Positions 1 through 14,500 of a DNA stretch of 64,000 nucleotides are shown piece after piece. How positions within the stretch are numbered: the stretch's first letter is position 1; each line of letters opens with the position of its first letter. The stretch is from Hellea balneolensis DSM 19091 (GTDB lineage Bacteria; Pseudomonadota; Alphaproteobacteria; Caulobacterales; Maricaulaceae): the NCBI RefSeq assembly GCF_000428525.1, contig NZ_KE386760.1:85832-149831 (forward strand), written 5' to 3'. A program made the position numbers and the translations under genes. Under the pieces are notes generated by a model. That model saw nothing but the letters and a program-made list of their open reading frames with translations. It did not search any database and had not been told where the DNA came from.

Positions 1-2535
1 GGCGCGGCGATTACGAACACAGCGACGGCTAATGCAACGCCGTCTGGCGGGACTTATACACCTGCGACAGATACGGAAACAGTTACGCCTGAAACACCAG
101 TGCCTGCTATGACTCTTGCCAAGACAGCCTCTGATACAACAGATGTTCAAGCAGGCGATGTCATCACATATAGCTATGCTGTGACGAACACAGGTAATGT
201 GAGCATGAGCAATGTCACGATCTCTGACGCCCATAGCGGGGCAGGGACTCTCTCTGCAATCTCTCCTGCCAGTGTGGCCACGCTTGCACCTGGTGCTAGC
301 ACGACCTTCACAGCAACCTATACAGTCACGCAAGCTGATATTGATGCCGGAGCTGATATTACAAATATAGCGACCCTCAACGCGGACCCTTCAGGCGGAA
401 CATATACGCCTGTGACAGACGATGAGACCGTGACCGTAGAAGCGCCTTTGCCTGATGTCACTCTGGCAAAAACAGCGTCTGATACGACAAATGTTCAAGC
501 CGGAGATGTGATCACTTACACATATGAGGTGGTCAATACAGGTAATGTGTCCTTAAGTGACGTCACGATTTCTGACGCCCATAGCGGTACAGGCACTTTA
601 TCTGCCATCACGCCTGCCTCAGCAACTTTGGCCATTGGTGAGAGCGTTACATTCACTGCCACTTATACGGTTACGCAAGCTGATATTGATAGCGGCGCGG
701 CCATCACGAACACAGCCACAGTGAATGCGACTCCTGCCGGCGGCACATTTACGCCCGAGACTGATGATGAAACTGTAACAGTTGATGCTCCAGTTCCGTC
801 TATGAGCCTTGCCAAATCAGCCTCTGATACAAGCAATGTCCAAGTAGGTGACGTTATTACTTATACATATGATGTTGTGAACACAGGTAATGTGACCCTT
901 AATAATGTCAGCATTTCTGATGTACATTCTGGTACGGGAACGCTTTCTGCTATTAGCCCGGCTTCACTTGCCAGCCTTGCGGTTGGTGATAGCGCAAGCT
1001 TCACAGCGACTTATACGGTTACGCAAGCCGATATTGATAGCGGCGCGGCCATTACAAATACAGCCACGGGTAATGCCGATCCTGCAGGCGGAACATTTAC
1101 GCCGCCGACAGATACTGAAACAGTTACGGTAGATACGGCCGGTCCGTCTCTTGATATGACAAAGACACCGTCACAAACGAGCGATGCGGCTGTTGGTGAT
1201 GTGATCACTTACACATATGTCGTAGTTAATGATGGTAACGTCACGATGTCAGATGTTACGGTATCTGATGTCCATAATGGTAGCGGCACACTTTCAGCCA
1301 TTACGCCGGCCTCAGTTGCAAGCCTCGCAGTAGGCGATAGCGCGACTTTCACAGCGACATATACTGTGACGCAAGCCGATGTCGATAGCGGCGCACCTAT
1401 TACGAATACAGCCACAGCGGACGCAGTTCCTGCAACGGGTAGCTTTACACCTGTTACGGATGATGCCTCGGTTTCAACAGAAGCGGCAGCGCCTGATTCA
1501 ACGCTTACAAAAACGGCGTCTGCTGATACAGATGTGTCCGTTGGCGATGTGATCACTTACACCTATGTCTTTACCAATACAGGTAATGTCAGCCTGGCAA
1601 ATGTATCTGTTTCAGACGTTCATAACGGCACGGGCACGCTCGGCGCAATTTCGCCAGCAAGTGTGGCTTCAGTTGCCGTAGGTGAAAGCGTGAGTTTCAC
1701 AGCGGATTATACAGTCACGCAAGCTGATATTGACAGCGGCGCGGCGATTACAAATACGGCAACAGCCGATGCCACACCTGCTGGCGGCACTTACACGCCC
1801 GCGACAGCAGATGAGTCTGTTACGCCGCAAACACCTGCCCCTGATATGACACTGGTCAAAACAGCGTCAGACACAAGCGATGTGTCTGTCGGTGACGTGA
1901 TTACTTATACATATGAGGTGGTGAACACAGGCAATGTCACAATGAGTGATGTGAGCATTACGGATGTGCATTCGGGCTCAGGAACATTGTCAGCCATTAG
2001 CCCAGCGGCGCTTGCGAGCCTAGCTGTTGGTGATAGCGCGACCTTCACGGCGACTTATACAGTCACGCAGGATGATATCGATTCCGGCGCGGCCATTACA
2101 AACACAGCTACGGCGAATGCTACGCCTGCGGGGGGCACTTATACGCCTGCCACGGATGATGAGAGCGTAACGCCGGATGCGGGCGCACCTGAAATTACCT
2201 TTACAAAGACAGCTTCAGATACAAGCAATGTCCAAGTGGGTGATATTATTACTTACACATATGTCGCCGTTAATACGGGTAATGTTACAATTAATAATGT
2301 CAGCGTTTCTGATGTTCACGGCGGTAGCGGAACTTTATCCGCTATCACGCCTGCGACTGTTGCAAGCCTGTCCGTTGGACAAACAGCGACTTTCACAGCG
2401 ACCTATGAAGTTACGCAAGCTGATATTGATGCGGGCGCCCCAATTACAAATGAGGCGACGGTCTCCGGTACGCCGAGCCAAGGCACATTACCGCCTACAA
2501 CAGATACAGAAAGTGTCACGCCAGATGGCGCGGCG
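1..2535 (+). repeat. Type A coding tandem repeats (about 348 bp each)
   Basis: Seven complete units start at 103, 451, 796, 1144, 1492, 1840 and 2188, preceded by the tail of another. Spacing is 345-348 bp (115-116 aa). Each unit has the pattern K(T/S)(A/P)S, GDVITYTY, NTGNV, SDVHSGTGTLSAI, FTATYTVTQADIDSG, ITNTAT. There are no cysteines. Copies are close but not identical at the DNA level. Confidence 0.9.
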
Positions 2536-5500
2536 CCAGAATTGAGTATTGATAAGCGCGCTGTAAGCACTGATTTTGCTGCTGTGGGTGATGTCCTGTC
2601 ATATGAATATGATGTGACGAACACAGGCAATGTGACGATCTCAGGGCTTTCAGTCTCAGATGATAAAATTGCGACTGTTAATTGCCCTGTGACAACATTG
2701 GCGCCAGGCGAAAGCACGACTTGCCTAGCGGATTACACCGTCACTCAAGATGATCTTAATACAGGCTCTGTTACAAATATTGCCTCTGTTGACGGCACCC
2801 CAGCCGGAGGTACATTGACGCCTCCGACAGATACGGAAACAGTCGGCGGCACACAAAGTCCTGCCTTTACGCTAGCGAAATCTGCTGTTGATACAGACTT
2901 TGCAGCTGTAGGGGATACCTTGGATTACGAATATCTCGTGACCAATACAGGTAATGTCGAGATCACAGGGATTGCTGTTTCAGACGATAAAATTGCCTCT
3001 GTCACATGTCCTGTGACAACGTTAATGCCAACAGAAAGCGTAACCTGTACCGGGACTTACACCGTGACGCAGGCAGATCTTGATGCTGGCTCTGTTACGA
3101 ATATCGCTGAAGCTACAGGCACACCAGCGGGCGGTACGTTAGACGCTGCGGGTGATACAGAAACTGTTTCAGGCACACAATCACCTGAGCTTGCTATTGC
3201 AAAAACAGCCTTGAGCACAGATTTTGCGGCTGTTGGCGACATTCTTGATTACGAATATGTTGTGACCAATACGGGTAACACAACAATCATTGATGCAATC
3301 ACTGTTGATGATGATAAAATCACGCCTCCGGCTATTGTGTCATGTCCTGCGCTTCCAGCGGGCGGCCTTGCTCCAACAGCAAGCCTGACATGTACGGCGA
3401 GCTATAGCGTTACGCAGGCTGACTTGGACTCCGGTTCAGTAGTCAACGTGGCGAGCGCAACTGACGGAAATGTCACCTCAGCGCCTGACACAGCGACCGT
3501 AACAGGTACGCAAACGCCGTCTATGACGCTTGTGAAAACACCTGTTGAAACAACTTATAACGCTGTTGGTGATATTCTGACTTATGAATACACCGTTACG
3601 AATACAGGTAATGTCTTGATGACAGATTTAGTTGTCACAGATGACTTAATCGACACAGTCACGTGTAATGTTCCGGCCATAGGAAATGGCGATGCGAATT
3701 TCGATCCGGCTGAAGTCGTTGTCTGTACAGCGAGTTATGAAGTTACCCAAGCTGACTTGGATAATGGGTCCGTTACAAATAATGCGACCGCTGACGCGAC
3801 ACCTGCTGGCGGAACACTAACACCTCCAACAACAGATGCGACAGTTGACGCCGAGCAGCTTCCTGCCATGACTATGGTGAAGTCAGCGATTGAAACAACA
3901 TTTGATAGCATTGGTGATGTTCTGACTTATGAATATGAAGTCACAAATACAGGTAATGTCCTGATTGCTGACTTGGCCGTCACGGATGATAAAATTGATA
4001 CAGTTGTTTGTGATGTTACTGCCATCGGCAATAATGATGCGAATTTTGATCCTGCTGAAGTCGTTATTTGTACAGCGAGCTACACCGTGACCCAAGATGA
4101 TTTGGACGCGGGAAGTGTTATCAATAATGCCGCGGCCACAGGTACACCTGCGGGCGGGACTCTGGTGGATGCCACAGCGGATGAAACTGTTGATGCAGAC
4201 CAAAATCCTGCGATGGAAACCGTTAAGACAGCAACGGATGTTAATTTTGAAGTTCCGGGTGACATCACGACTTATGAATATGTCGTCACCAATACGGGTA
4301 ACGTCACAATCACAGACCCGATTACAGTTACGGATAACCTGATTGATACGATTAACTGTCCTGCACTTCCGGCTGGAGGTCTTCTGCCGGGTAACAGCTT
4401 AACCTGTACAGCCAGCTATACAGTGACACAGGCTGATTTGGATGCTGGTTCTGTCACAAACTTGGCCTCTGCGACTGATGGGACGACGACCTCTCCGCAG
4501 ACCTCAGAAACAATTCCAGCGGATCAAAATCCGGGACTCTCTGTTGTAAAATCAGCCTTGTTTACAGATTTCACCACAGCAGGCGAGGTTGTCGATTACA
4601 GCTTTGAGATTACAAATGATGGTAACCTCACGCTGACAGGCACAACACGTATTGAAGATGATAAAATCGGAACGATTGACTGTTTTGTAGGTAATTTCGT
4701 GCCGGGCTCGACACAAACATGCACAGCCTCTTACACAATAACGCAAGCCGATGTGGATGCTGGCTTTGTCACGAACCAAGCCTATGCGCAAAACGGCTCT
4801 GTTACGTCAGCCCCTGTTGACGCAACAGTTTCAGCAACACAGACGCCGTCTCTTGGATTTGTGAAACGTGCTGTTACATCGACATTTGTCAATGCAGGGG
4901 ACGTTATCTCTTATGAGTTTGACGTTGAAAACACCGGTAATGTGACGCTTACAGGCGTGTCTATCTCGGATGATAATATTGCCTCAGTTAGCTGCCCGAA
5001 AACCGTCCTAGCACCAGCTGAGACAATGGTGTGTAGCGCTGATTATACAGTCACCCAAGCCGATGTTGATGCTGGCAGTGTTGTTAATAACGCCTCTGTC
5101 TCTGGTAACTCTCCAGATGGCGGTAGCGTCGATACACCTAGTAGTGCGACTGTTGATAGTGACCCAATGCCGTCAATGGCGTTTGAGAAGCGTGCGATTA
5201 GTTCAGACTTTGCGCAGGTCGGCGATATTCTCAGCTATGAATTTGATGTTGAAAATACAGGATCTGTAACCCTTAGTAATATCGTCATTACAGATGATTT
5301 GATTGCGAGCGTATCCTGTCCGCTCAGCAGTTTGGCACCAAGTCAGTCTATGGTCTGTTCGGCGAATTATACCGTTACGCAAGATGATGTGAATAATGGC
5401 TCTGTCACAAATAATGCCTCTGCTGCTGCTGACCTGCCAGATGGAACGGCCCTTCCGCCTGTAGCTGACACAGCCATAATTGATGGTACACAAACGCCGT

Positions 5501-8500
5501 CTCTGGACATTGATAAGCAAGCCGTGGATACAAGCTATGCAGCTGTCGGTGATGTGCTAGATTATACATATCGTGTGCGCAATACAGGCAATGTTGATAT
5601 TACAAATATATCTGTCACAGATGATTTGATCCCAAGCCTGTCTTGCCCAGCAACAGCTTTGGCTCCGGCTGAAGAGTTTACCTGTACAGGATCTTATACT
5701 GTGACGCAGGATGACATTGATAATGGCTCTGTCACGAATATCGCGACTGCGAATGGAACACCTGCCGGCGGGACCTTACCGCCTGCAACAGACCAAGCGA
5801 CTGTCGATGCTGACCAAAACCCGGCTTTGACAACGGTCAAGACAGCCACAACATCTGATTATGATTCTGTCGGCGATACGATTAATTACGACTATCTTGT
5901 AACGAACTCAGGTAATACAACAATCATCGACCCTATCACTGTGTCAGATGATAAAATCGCCTCAATTTCATGCCCAGCCCTGCCAAGCGGCGGGCTCTTA
6001 CCCACACAGTCTATTACATGTTCGGCGACATATGTTGTCACGCAGGCTGATATTGACGCCGGCTCTGTGACCAACGTTGCGACATCCTCAGATGGCACCG
6101 TGACGTCACCGCCAGTCGATGAGACAGTCGGCGCGACTCAAGCTCCGTCTATCTCAATGACAAAAACAGCAACGCCGCAAAGCTTTGACACTGTGGGCGA
6201 CACAGTGAGCTATGAATATGTCATTACCAATACAGGTAATGTAACATTGACAGATGCTCTGAGTGTTTCCGATGACCGTATTGCAGCCGTGACATGTCCG
6301 GCGCTACCTGCGGGTGGTTTGGCCCCGGGGGCGAGCTTGACTTGCACAGGAACGGATACTGTTACGCAGGCAGATATTGATGCGGGTTCAATCACGAACA
6401 CAGCAAGCGCAACAGATGGATCTGTGAGCACGCCGCCTGTCTCTGAGACAGTGTCTGCTGTTCAAACACCATCGCTCGCGATTGATAAGACAGCTTTGAC
6501 AGCTGACTTTGCTTCTGTCGGCGATCTGGTAGATTACGAATATCTCGTGACGAATACGGGTAATGTTACGATCACAAACCCGATTTCTGTCGCGGATGAT
6601 AAGATCTCTTCAGTGTCGTGTCCGCCGCTACCAAGTGCCGGTTTAGCGCCTAATGCGACGCTGACATGCACAGCGACATATTCAGTCACTCAGGCTGACA
6701 TTGATAATGGCTCAGTGACCAATGTGGCAACAGCTTCAACACCGGGCGCAACGTCTACCCCGGATACAGAAACTGTTGATGCTGTTCAGACGCCTGAACT
6801 TGCCATTACGAAAACAGCGGGCGAGAGCAGCTTCGATGCCGTTGGCGATGTTCTGACATATGAATATCTTGTTCAAAATACAGGTAATGTGACGCTAACA
6901 GGCGCAATCACAGTTGCAGATGACCGCATCAGCACTGTTGCCTGTCCTGCGCTTCCAATGGCTGGTCTCGCGCCAAATGAAACCCTGACCTGCAGCGCGA
7001 CATATGTCGTCACACAGGCGGATATTGATGCAGGTGAAGTTATCAATGTGGCGTCAGCTTCTAATGGCGGCACAACGTCTCCGACAGATAGCGCGACCGT
7101 TACAGCAGATCAGCTTCCGGCTCTGACAACAATTAAGTCAGCTCTCAGCAACACATATAACGTGCCAGGTCAAATGATCGACTATGAATATGAAGTCATC
7201 AACTCGGGTAACACAACGATTACAGACCCGATCACAGTCGCGGATGATAAGATTGCATCTGTGAGCTGTCCAGCGCTTCCGGCGGGTGGTCTTGTGCCCG
7301 GTGCGAGCCTGACATGTACGGGCACTTATGAAGTCACTCAAACTGATATCGATAACGGCTCAGTTGAAAACATCGCCTCTGCAACAGACGGCAATGTAAC
7401 GTCGCCTGAGGTGAGCAAGAGAGTCTTTGCAACGCGTACCTCTACGCTTCAGATTGAAAAGACAGCCACGAATGTGAACTTTACTCTTCCGGGCGACATC
7501 ACGACTTATGAATATGTCGTCACCAATACGGGTAACACAACCATCACAGACCCGATTACGGTCAATGATAACCTGATCCCGAATGTGAATTGTCCGGCTC
7601 TACCGGCGGGCGGATTGCTTCCAGGTGATGCTATCACTTGTAGCGCGGATTATGTTGTGACGCAGGATAATCTGGATGTTGGCGTTGTAACAAATATTGC
7701 GTCAGCCACGGACGGAACGATTACCTCTGCGCCTGACTCAGAGACTATTCCGGCTAATGCTAATCCTGCCATTGAAGCGCGCAAAGCGTCTGACGATGTT
7801 TCTTATAACTTTGTCGGTCAGGTTCTGACTTATAGTTATGAAATTGAGAACACAGGTAATGTGACCCTGACAAATGAGTTTGAGATTGTTGATAATAAAA
7901 TCGGCACATTTGTTTGCTTCACAGGAAACCTCATCCCGGGTCAAATTGAAAGCTGCACGGCGACTTATACCGTCACGCAAGAAGATATTGACAACGGCTC
8001 TGTGACCAATGACGCTTATGCCATGCATTCGCGTGCCAGTTCGCCGCCTGTATTTGTGACAATTCCTGCCGAGCAGAATCCTGAGCTTAGCCTCGCGAAA
8101 ACAGCTCTTACTGCAGATTTCACAAATGTCGGTGACGTGCTTGAATATAGCTTCGAGGTTACGAACACAGGCAACACAACAATCACTTTCCCGATTGAGG
8201 TGTCTGATAACCGTATCGCGGACGTTATGTGTCCAGCACTGCCCGCGGGTGGTCTGCTCCCAGGCGCAAGTCTAACCTGTACAGGCACGGATACCGTTAC
8301 GCAGGCTGATATTGATGCAGGTTCTGTTGTGAACACAGCTTCAGCGACAGATGGTAACGTGACTTCAGCAGACGATATGGCAAGCGTAAATGGTGTTCAA
8401 ACACCATCTATGGCCGTCAATAAAATTGCCGGTAATAACGACTTTACGATGGTCGGTGATGTGCTGAACTATACCTTTATTGTGACCAATGACGGTAATG

Positions 8501-11500
8501 TGACACTCACACAGCCTATCTCAATCGAAGATGACCGTATCGGAACAATCTCATGTCCTGCGCTTCCAGCAGGCGGTCTTGAGCCGAACCAGACGCTGAC
8601 ATGTACAGCGTCAGATACAGTCACTCAGGCTGATATTGATGCTGGCTTTGTCACCAATACAGCGACAGCGACTGACGGAACAACAACATCTCTACCGGAT
8701 GACGAGACTGTTACAGGTACGCAAGATCCGGCTCTGAGTATTGTGAAGACAGCAAATGAGACAGAGTTCTCAGCTGTCGGTGATATCCTGACATATGATT
8801 ATGTTGTCACCAACACGGGTAATGTAACCCTCATAGACGCCATCACAGTCTCTGATGATAAGATTGCGACGATCAATTGTCCTGCGCTTCCTGCAGGAGG
8901 TTTGCCGCCAACAGAATCCATCACATGTAGCGCAAGCTATGAAGTGACACAGGCTGATGTGGATGCGGGATCCGTGACCAACGTTGCGAGCGCAACGGAC
9001 GGAACAACAACGTCGCCCACAGATGATGCGGTTGTCTCGGCAACGCAAACACCCGAGCTGTCTGTTGCGAAAACAGCTACGACGACAGAGTTTAATATGG
9101 TGGGCGACACCCTTAGCTATGACTATGTCGTGACCAATACGGGCAATGTAACAATCACAAGCGCCATTACGATATCTGATGACCGTATTCCGAATGTGAC
9201 TTGTCCAGACCTCCCTGCGGGCGGCCTGATGCCGGGTGCAAGCCTAACCTGCACAGGAACCGATACTGTCACGCAAGAGGACATTGATGCCGGTTTCGTG
9301 ACGAACACTGCCAGTGCGACTGATGGCACAACAACATCAGAGCCTGTCAACGAGACCGTTACTGGTGATCAAGAGTCAAACCTAAGTCTTGATAAGGTGG
9401 CAACATCCAATGACTTTACAATGGTTGGCGATGTTCTCAGCTATGACTTTGTCGTGCGAAACACAGGTAATGTGACCGTGACAACACCGATCACAATCCA
9501 GGATGACAAGATTGGAACGATTACATGTCCGGCGCTACCAGCGGGCGGTCTTGTTCCTGGCGCAACGCATACATGTTCGGCTGATTATGTCGTGACCCAA
9601 GAGGATATTGACGCGGGTGAAGTCATTAATATCGCGACCGCAGAAAGCGGAGGCACAACATCTGCGCCGGATACGGCAACGATCACAGGCACCCAAGAGC
9701 CAAGCCTGACACTTGTCAAATCTACGACGTCAACAGAGTTTACGGCTGTTGGTGATATTCTCAGCTATGAGTATCTGATCACGAACACAGGTAACGTGTC
9801 TATCACGCAGCCTTTGACGGTCTCAGATGATAAGATTGCGGATGTCACATGTCCTGCGCTTCCGGATGGCGGTCTTCCGCCTGCAGGAACGCTGACGTGT
9901 AGCGCTGATTATGTCGTGACCCAGGCTGATATTGATGCCGGATCTGTCACAAACATTGCGAGCGCAACGGACGGAACAACAACATCTGATACAGATAGCG
10001 TAACGGTCGACGCGATTGTCACCAATGGTCTGTCCATCGTGAAACGCGGGGTGACTGAAGGCTTCTCAATGCCGGGCGACATCGTGTCGTATGAATATGA
10101 CGTCACCAATACAGGCAACGCAACGCTTCTAACCGAAGTCACCGTTACGGATGACAAAATTGATACAGTTATCTGTCCTGCCCTTCCAGATGCAGGACTC
10201 ATGCCACAAGCTGTCCTCACATGCCGTGCGGATTATGAAGTGACGCAAGAAGATATCGACTCAGGTTCTGTGACAAACCTCGCGACTGCGACATCTGGTG
10301 ATGTCACGTCACCTGAGGTGTCTGAAACAGTTGAGGCTGTGCGTGAACCGTCTATGTCCGTCACGAAATCTGTCTCAGAGATCGTTCAAATTGGCGGCCC
10401 GATTTATGACGTCACATATCAGATCGTGATGGAAAATACAGGGAATGTCAGCCTGACTGACGTTCAGCTTGAAGATAATCTTACAGCAGCCCTGTCTCCG
10501 GCAGAAATATATGCCGCCCCAACAGCTAATATAAGCGGCTTTACAGGTGGTAGCGTCAATGCTGATTATGATGGTGTGTCCGATATCCTTCTCCTCTCTG
10601 GCGAGCCTGAGCTTCCTGTCGGTGATGCGGGTGTTGTGACAATTATTGTCCGCATCGACACAACGAATGGCGGTCCAGCGCAAGGTAATACAGCGGTGGG
10701 TAGCGCACCTGAGCTCCCGGCTGATGTTCCGTCAAATGATCCGAACGTCACGCCAGATACAGCTGACGATACCAATCCAACACCGCTCTCTATCATTGAT
10801 ACAGATGGTGACGGCGCACCTGATAACTTTGAGAGTTCGACGGAAGACCGTGATGGTGACGGAATCCCAGACTCCGCTGATTATGATCCAACGGGTTACT
10901 TCTATTGTGAAGAGAACGGCACGATCCTGACAGGCGGCGGAATCTCAATCTCTGGCCCGAATGGTGTTAATAGCAGCGTCGGTACAGCCAATGACATTGT
11001 TATCGTCCATGATGGGTCTAACGGGTTCTTCCAGTTCTATGTCACGGCGCCGGGTAATTACACAATGACGCCAACATATCCTGAAACTGGCGTTCCAAGT
11101 ACGGACCGCGTTGTTCAGTCAGACGCTTTGGACGCGACAAGCTTGCTACCGGCAAATCCGGCTGTGCTTGGCTCTTCCGAAGTTGGTGATACAGGTGTCC
11201 TCGCCGATGCTTCAGCTGCGGCGAACCCACGCTTCTACTTTGACTTTGAGTTTGAAGCCGGAGATCCGTCTATCCTGATGAACAACATTCCGATGAAGTT
11301 CTGCGGCGTCTCAGAGTTGAGCCTTGCGAAATCAGTTATCGGTGATCCGATCAGACAGGGCGATGGTCGTCAGCTTATCACTTATGAGTTCGACATTTCG
11401 AACACAGGTGAAACGCAGGTCGACTCCATCCAGATCTCTGATGACTTGGGTGATGTTTATGGCGATGCAAATGTTGTGGTTCAGTCAAATGAAATCACAG

Positions 11501-14500
11501 AAGAGCCAACAGCCTTTACCGGAGCGGAAAACACAGCCTATGACGGCGTGAATGACATTACGGTTCTAGATGGTCTCGGCTCACTGAATGCAGGTGAAGC
11601 CATGACGGTACAGTTGCAGGCACTTGTCGCGCCTGAAACGGCTAGCACTTTCATCAATAAAGCGACTGTCGAAGGGGCTAACCCGCTGACAGGGGACGTT
11701 GTCTCTGCTGATGATACAGCTGCGATCGAGCTTATTCCTGCGGCTAAGGTCAATGACCTGATTGTCAGAAAGACAGCACGCCCGAGAACCGTACAAATTG
11801 GTGACCCTGTGCTCTACACAATTGAGGTCACGAACTCTGGTGTCGGTACAATCTCGAATGTCGATATTGTTGACCAAATTCCATATGGCTTTGCTTATAT
11901 TCCAAATAGTGCAAATGTTTCAGATGGCACCACAACTGTTACTCTTGAGCCAAATGTGGCTGAGAGACGCAGACTGAACTGGACAGTTCAGCCAGGCGCG
12001 GAAGCTCCGCTTGATACACTTGCGCCAGGTGAAACGATCTCTGTGAATCTTAACCTCTTAGCTGGTCCAAATGTCGAGTTTGGCGCGCATGAGAACCAAG
12101 CCTTTGCACAGAGCCTTGATACAGGCGAGCGATCAGAAATTGCCACTGCAATTGTGGACTACATTCCTGAGCCAAGCTTTGATTGTACGCCTGTTATTGG
12201 ACGCGTCTATGATGATGTGAACCATAATGGTTACCCTGATGACGGCGAACCCGGACTACCGGCTGTGCGTCTCGTGACGGTGAATGGCGATATCATCACA
12301 ACAGATGAATTTGGCCGCTACCACATTCCATGTGCTATCATCGCCAATAATGAGCGCGGCTCTAACTTCCTGCTCAAGACTGATGTGCGTACATTGCCGC
12401 TAGGTTATTCTCCGACAACCGAGAACCCGCGCGTCGTTCGCGCTACACGCGGTAAGTTTGTGAAGATGAACTTCGGTGCTGCGCATCGTCCTAAGCTTCG
12501 CATCGACCTATTCACAGCGGACTTTGATGCAGAGTCAGGTTTACTTATGCCTGAAGCTGCTCGCCGTATAACGTCGATCCTTGCAGAAGACAGAATTTCT
12601 GACCGCGCTATCATCGTTTACCATGCGGATGAGCTTGAAAATGTCGATACAGCTCAAAATGCGCTGTCACTGACAATGAGAATGGTCCGTGATGTAGCAC
12701 GCAAGCAGTTTAAAGACATTGCGATGGAAGCCAGCTGGGGGGATGCGAAACCCTTTACGCGGGATGGAGACTTGTCTCTTGGCCAAGTCTTTGATGGACC
12801 TGCCGAAGGTGAAGTCCGTGACCGTGTGGCCTTCTTTGCCAATGATAATGGTAATATTGAGCGCACCGATGCGGATGAGTTTGATGAAAGAGCCAGAGGC
12901 CGCGAAGCAGGTCTGCGCGGCGGCGAAGGCTCTGAAGCTCTCGCCGGCGACACACGCCGCTCACCGAATAGTTTCGGGGGACGCCGTGATGCAGGTGAAG
13001 CTGAATCGGCACGTCCAGGACGTCTAACACGTTGGGTCGGATGGGGTAATAAAACCACATCCTATGCTGAAGGCATGGAAATTGAGACGACAACCACAGC
13101 GCTAGATGTTGTGAAGCGTCTTAATGCTCAAGCTAATGTTGTTGCGACGCCTGAGGGCCGCGTTATCCGCGCTGAGGGTTACTGGAACTATGATGCCTTT
13201 ATCGAACGTGCTGAACTTCGTATCTTTGATGCGGATAAATCAACACGGGGTGCACCTGTCCAGAAAGCCAGCTTCTATAATGGCACGGCAACACTGAACG
13301 TGAATAGCAGCTCAGATGCGGCTGGAGACAATACGCCTGAAACTATGGTCTATGTTTTGCGGGCTTATTCCGCGGATGGAAGCTTTGATGAGACGGCGCC
13401 GAAAATATTGGTTCTGGGCGAAGCTGAGTATGATCTGACAGAGGAAGAGTGGAACGCTGAGTCCCGCACAGCCTTTGGCCAGAATACGCTTCAAGTTGAT
13501 AATATCCGTGTTCGCGGTGGATCAGTACGGGTTTACGGCCGAAATGTTGGCGGAGAAACCGTTCAGGTCATGGGCCAAACGCTGACTGTGGATGCTGATG
13601 GTAAATTCATCACGGAGCAAATCCTTCCAATGGGTGAGCAATCTGTTGAAATCAAAGTTGCAGGTGAGAATGGAACAGAAAACCGTATCTTGCGCACTGT
13701 TGATGTTAAAAACAGAGACACATTCTATGTTGCGCAGATCGAAGCCACGATTGGCCAGAACATTGCTGAGGATGCCGCAGGTGATCGCAGCTTCGAAGAA
13801 GGCCGTGTGGCGTTCTATGTCCGTTCACGCCTGAATGACCGCTGGGCTGTTACAGCCACGGCTGATACAGGTGAAGCTGAGATTGAAAACCTCTTCAGCG
13901 GATTGGACGATAAAGATTTAGGGCAGCTTCTACGCCGTCTTGATCCAGAGCGCTTCTATCCGACTTATGGTGATGACAGTACGATTGAGCAGGATGCCCC
14001 GACATCTGGGAAATTCTATGCTCGCCTGGAACGTGATGATGACTATGCCTTATGGGGTAATTATCAGACCAACTTCAACGACACTGAATTCGCCCGTGTC
14101 CAGCGTACACTCTATGGTGCCAAGCTGCATTGGGATGAGAATGGCAATACGACTAAGTTCGGTGATGACCGTACACGCTTGACCGCCTTTATTGCGGAGG
14201 GTGGATCTCGCCAGGGCCGTGATGAGCTTCAGGGAACCGGCGGTAGTGTCTATTATCTACGCAATGGTGATATTGCGATTGGCTCAGAAATCCTGCGCGT
14301 TGAAACACGTGACAGTGTCTCAGGCCTCGTGATTGAAAGCCGCCGTCTGGCTTATGGGACTGATTATGACATGGACTTTATCCAAGGCCGCGTCATCCTC
14401 AACCAGCCTCTCGGTAGCCGTACAGATGATGGCCGACTCTTCAGAGATGGTAGCCAGTCAGGTAACGAAACTATCCTTGTCATTGATTATGAGTTTACGC

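Noticed and set aside
1-10347. CRISPR-like or satellite reading of the tandem repeats
   Set aside because: The 324-348-bp period is a whole number of codons in one open frame and the units are protein domains.
1-12000. Many antisense and alternate frames of 60-130 codons within the giant gene
   Set aside because: They recur at the same place in each repeat and reflect its codon composition; none has a ribosome site or independent signature.
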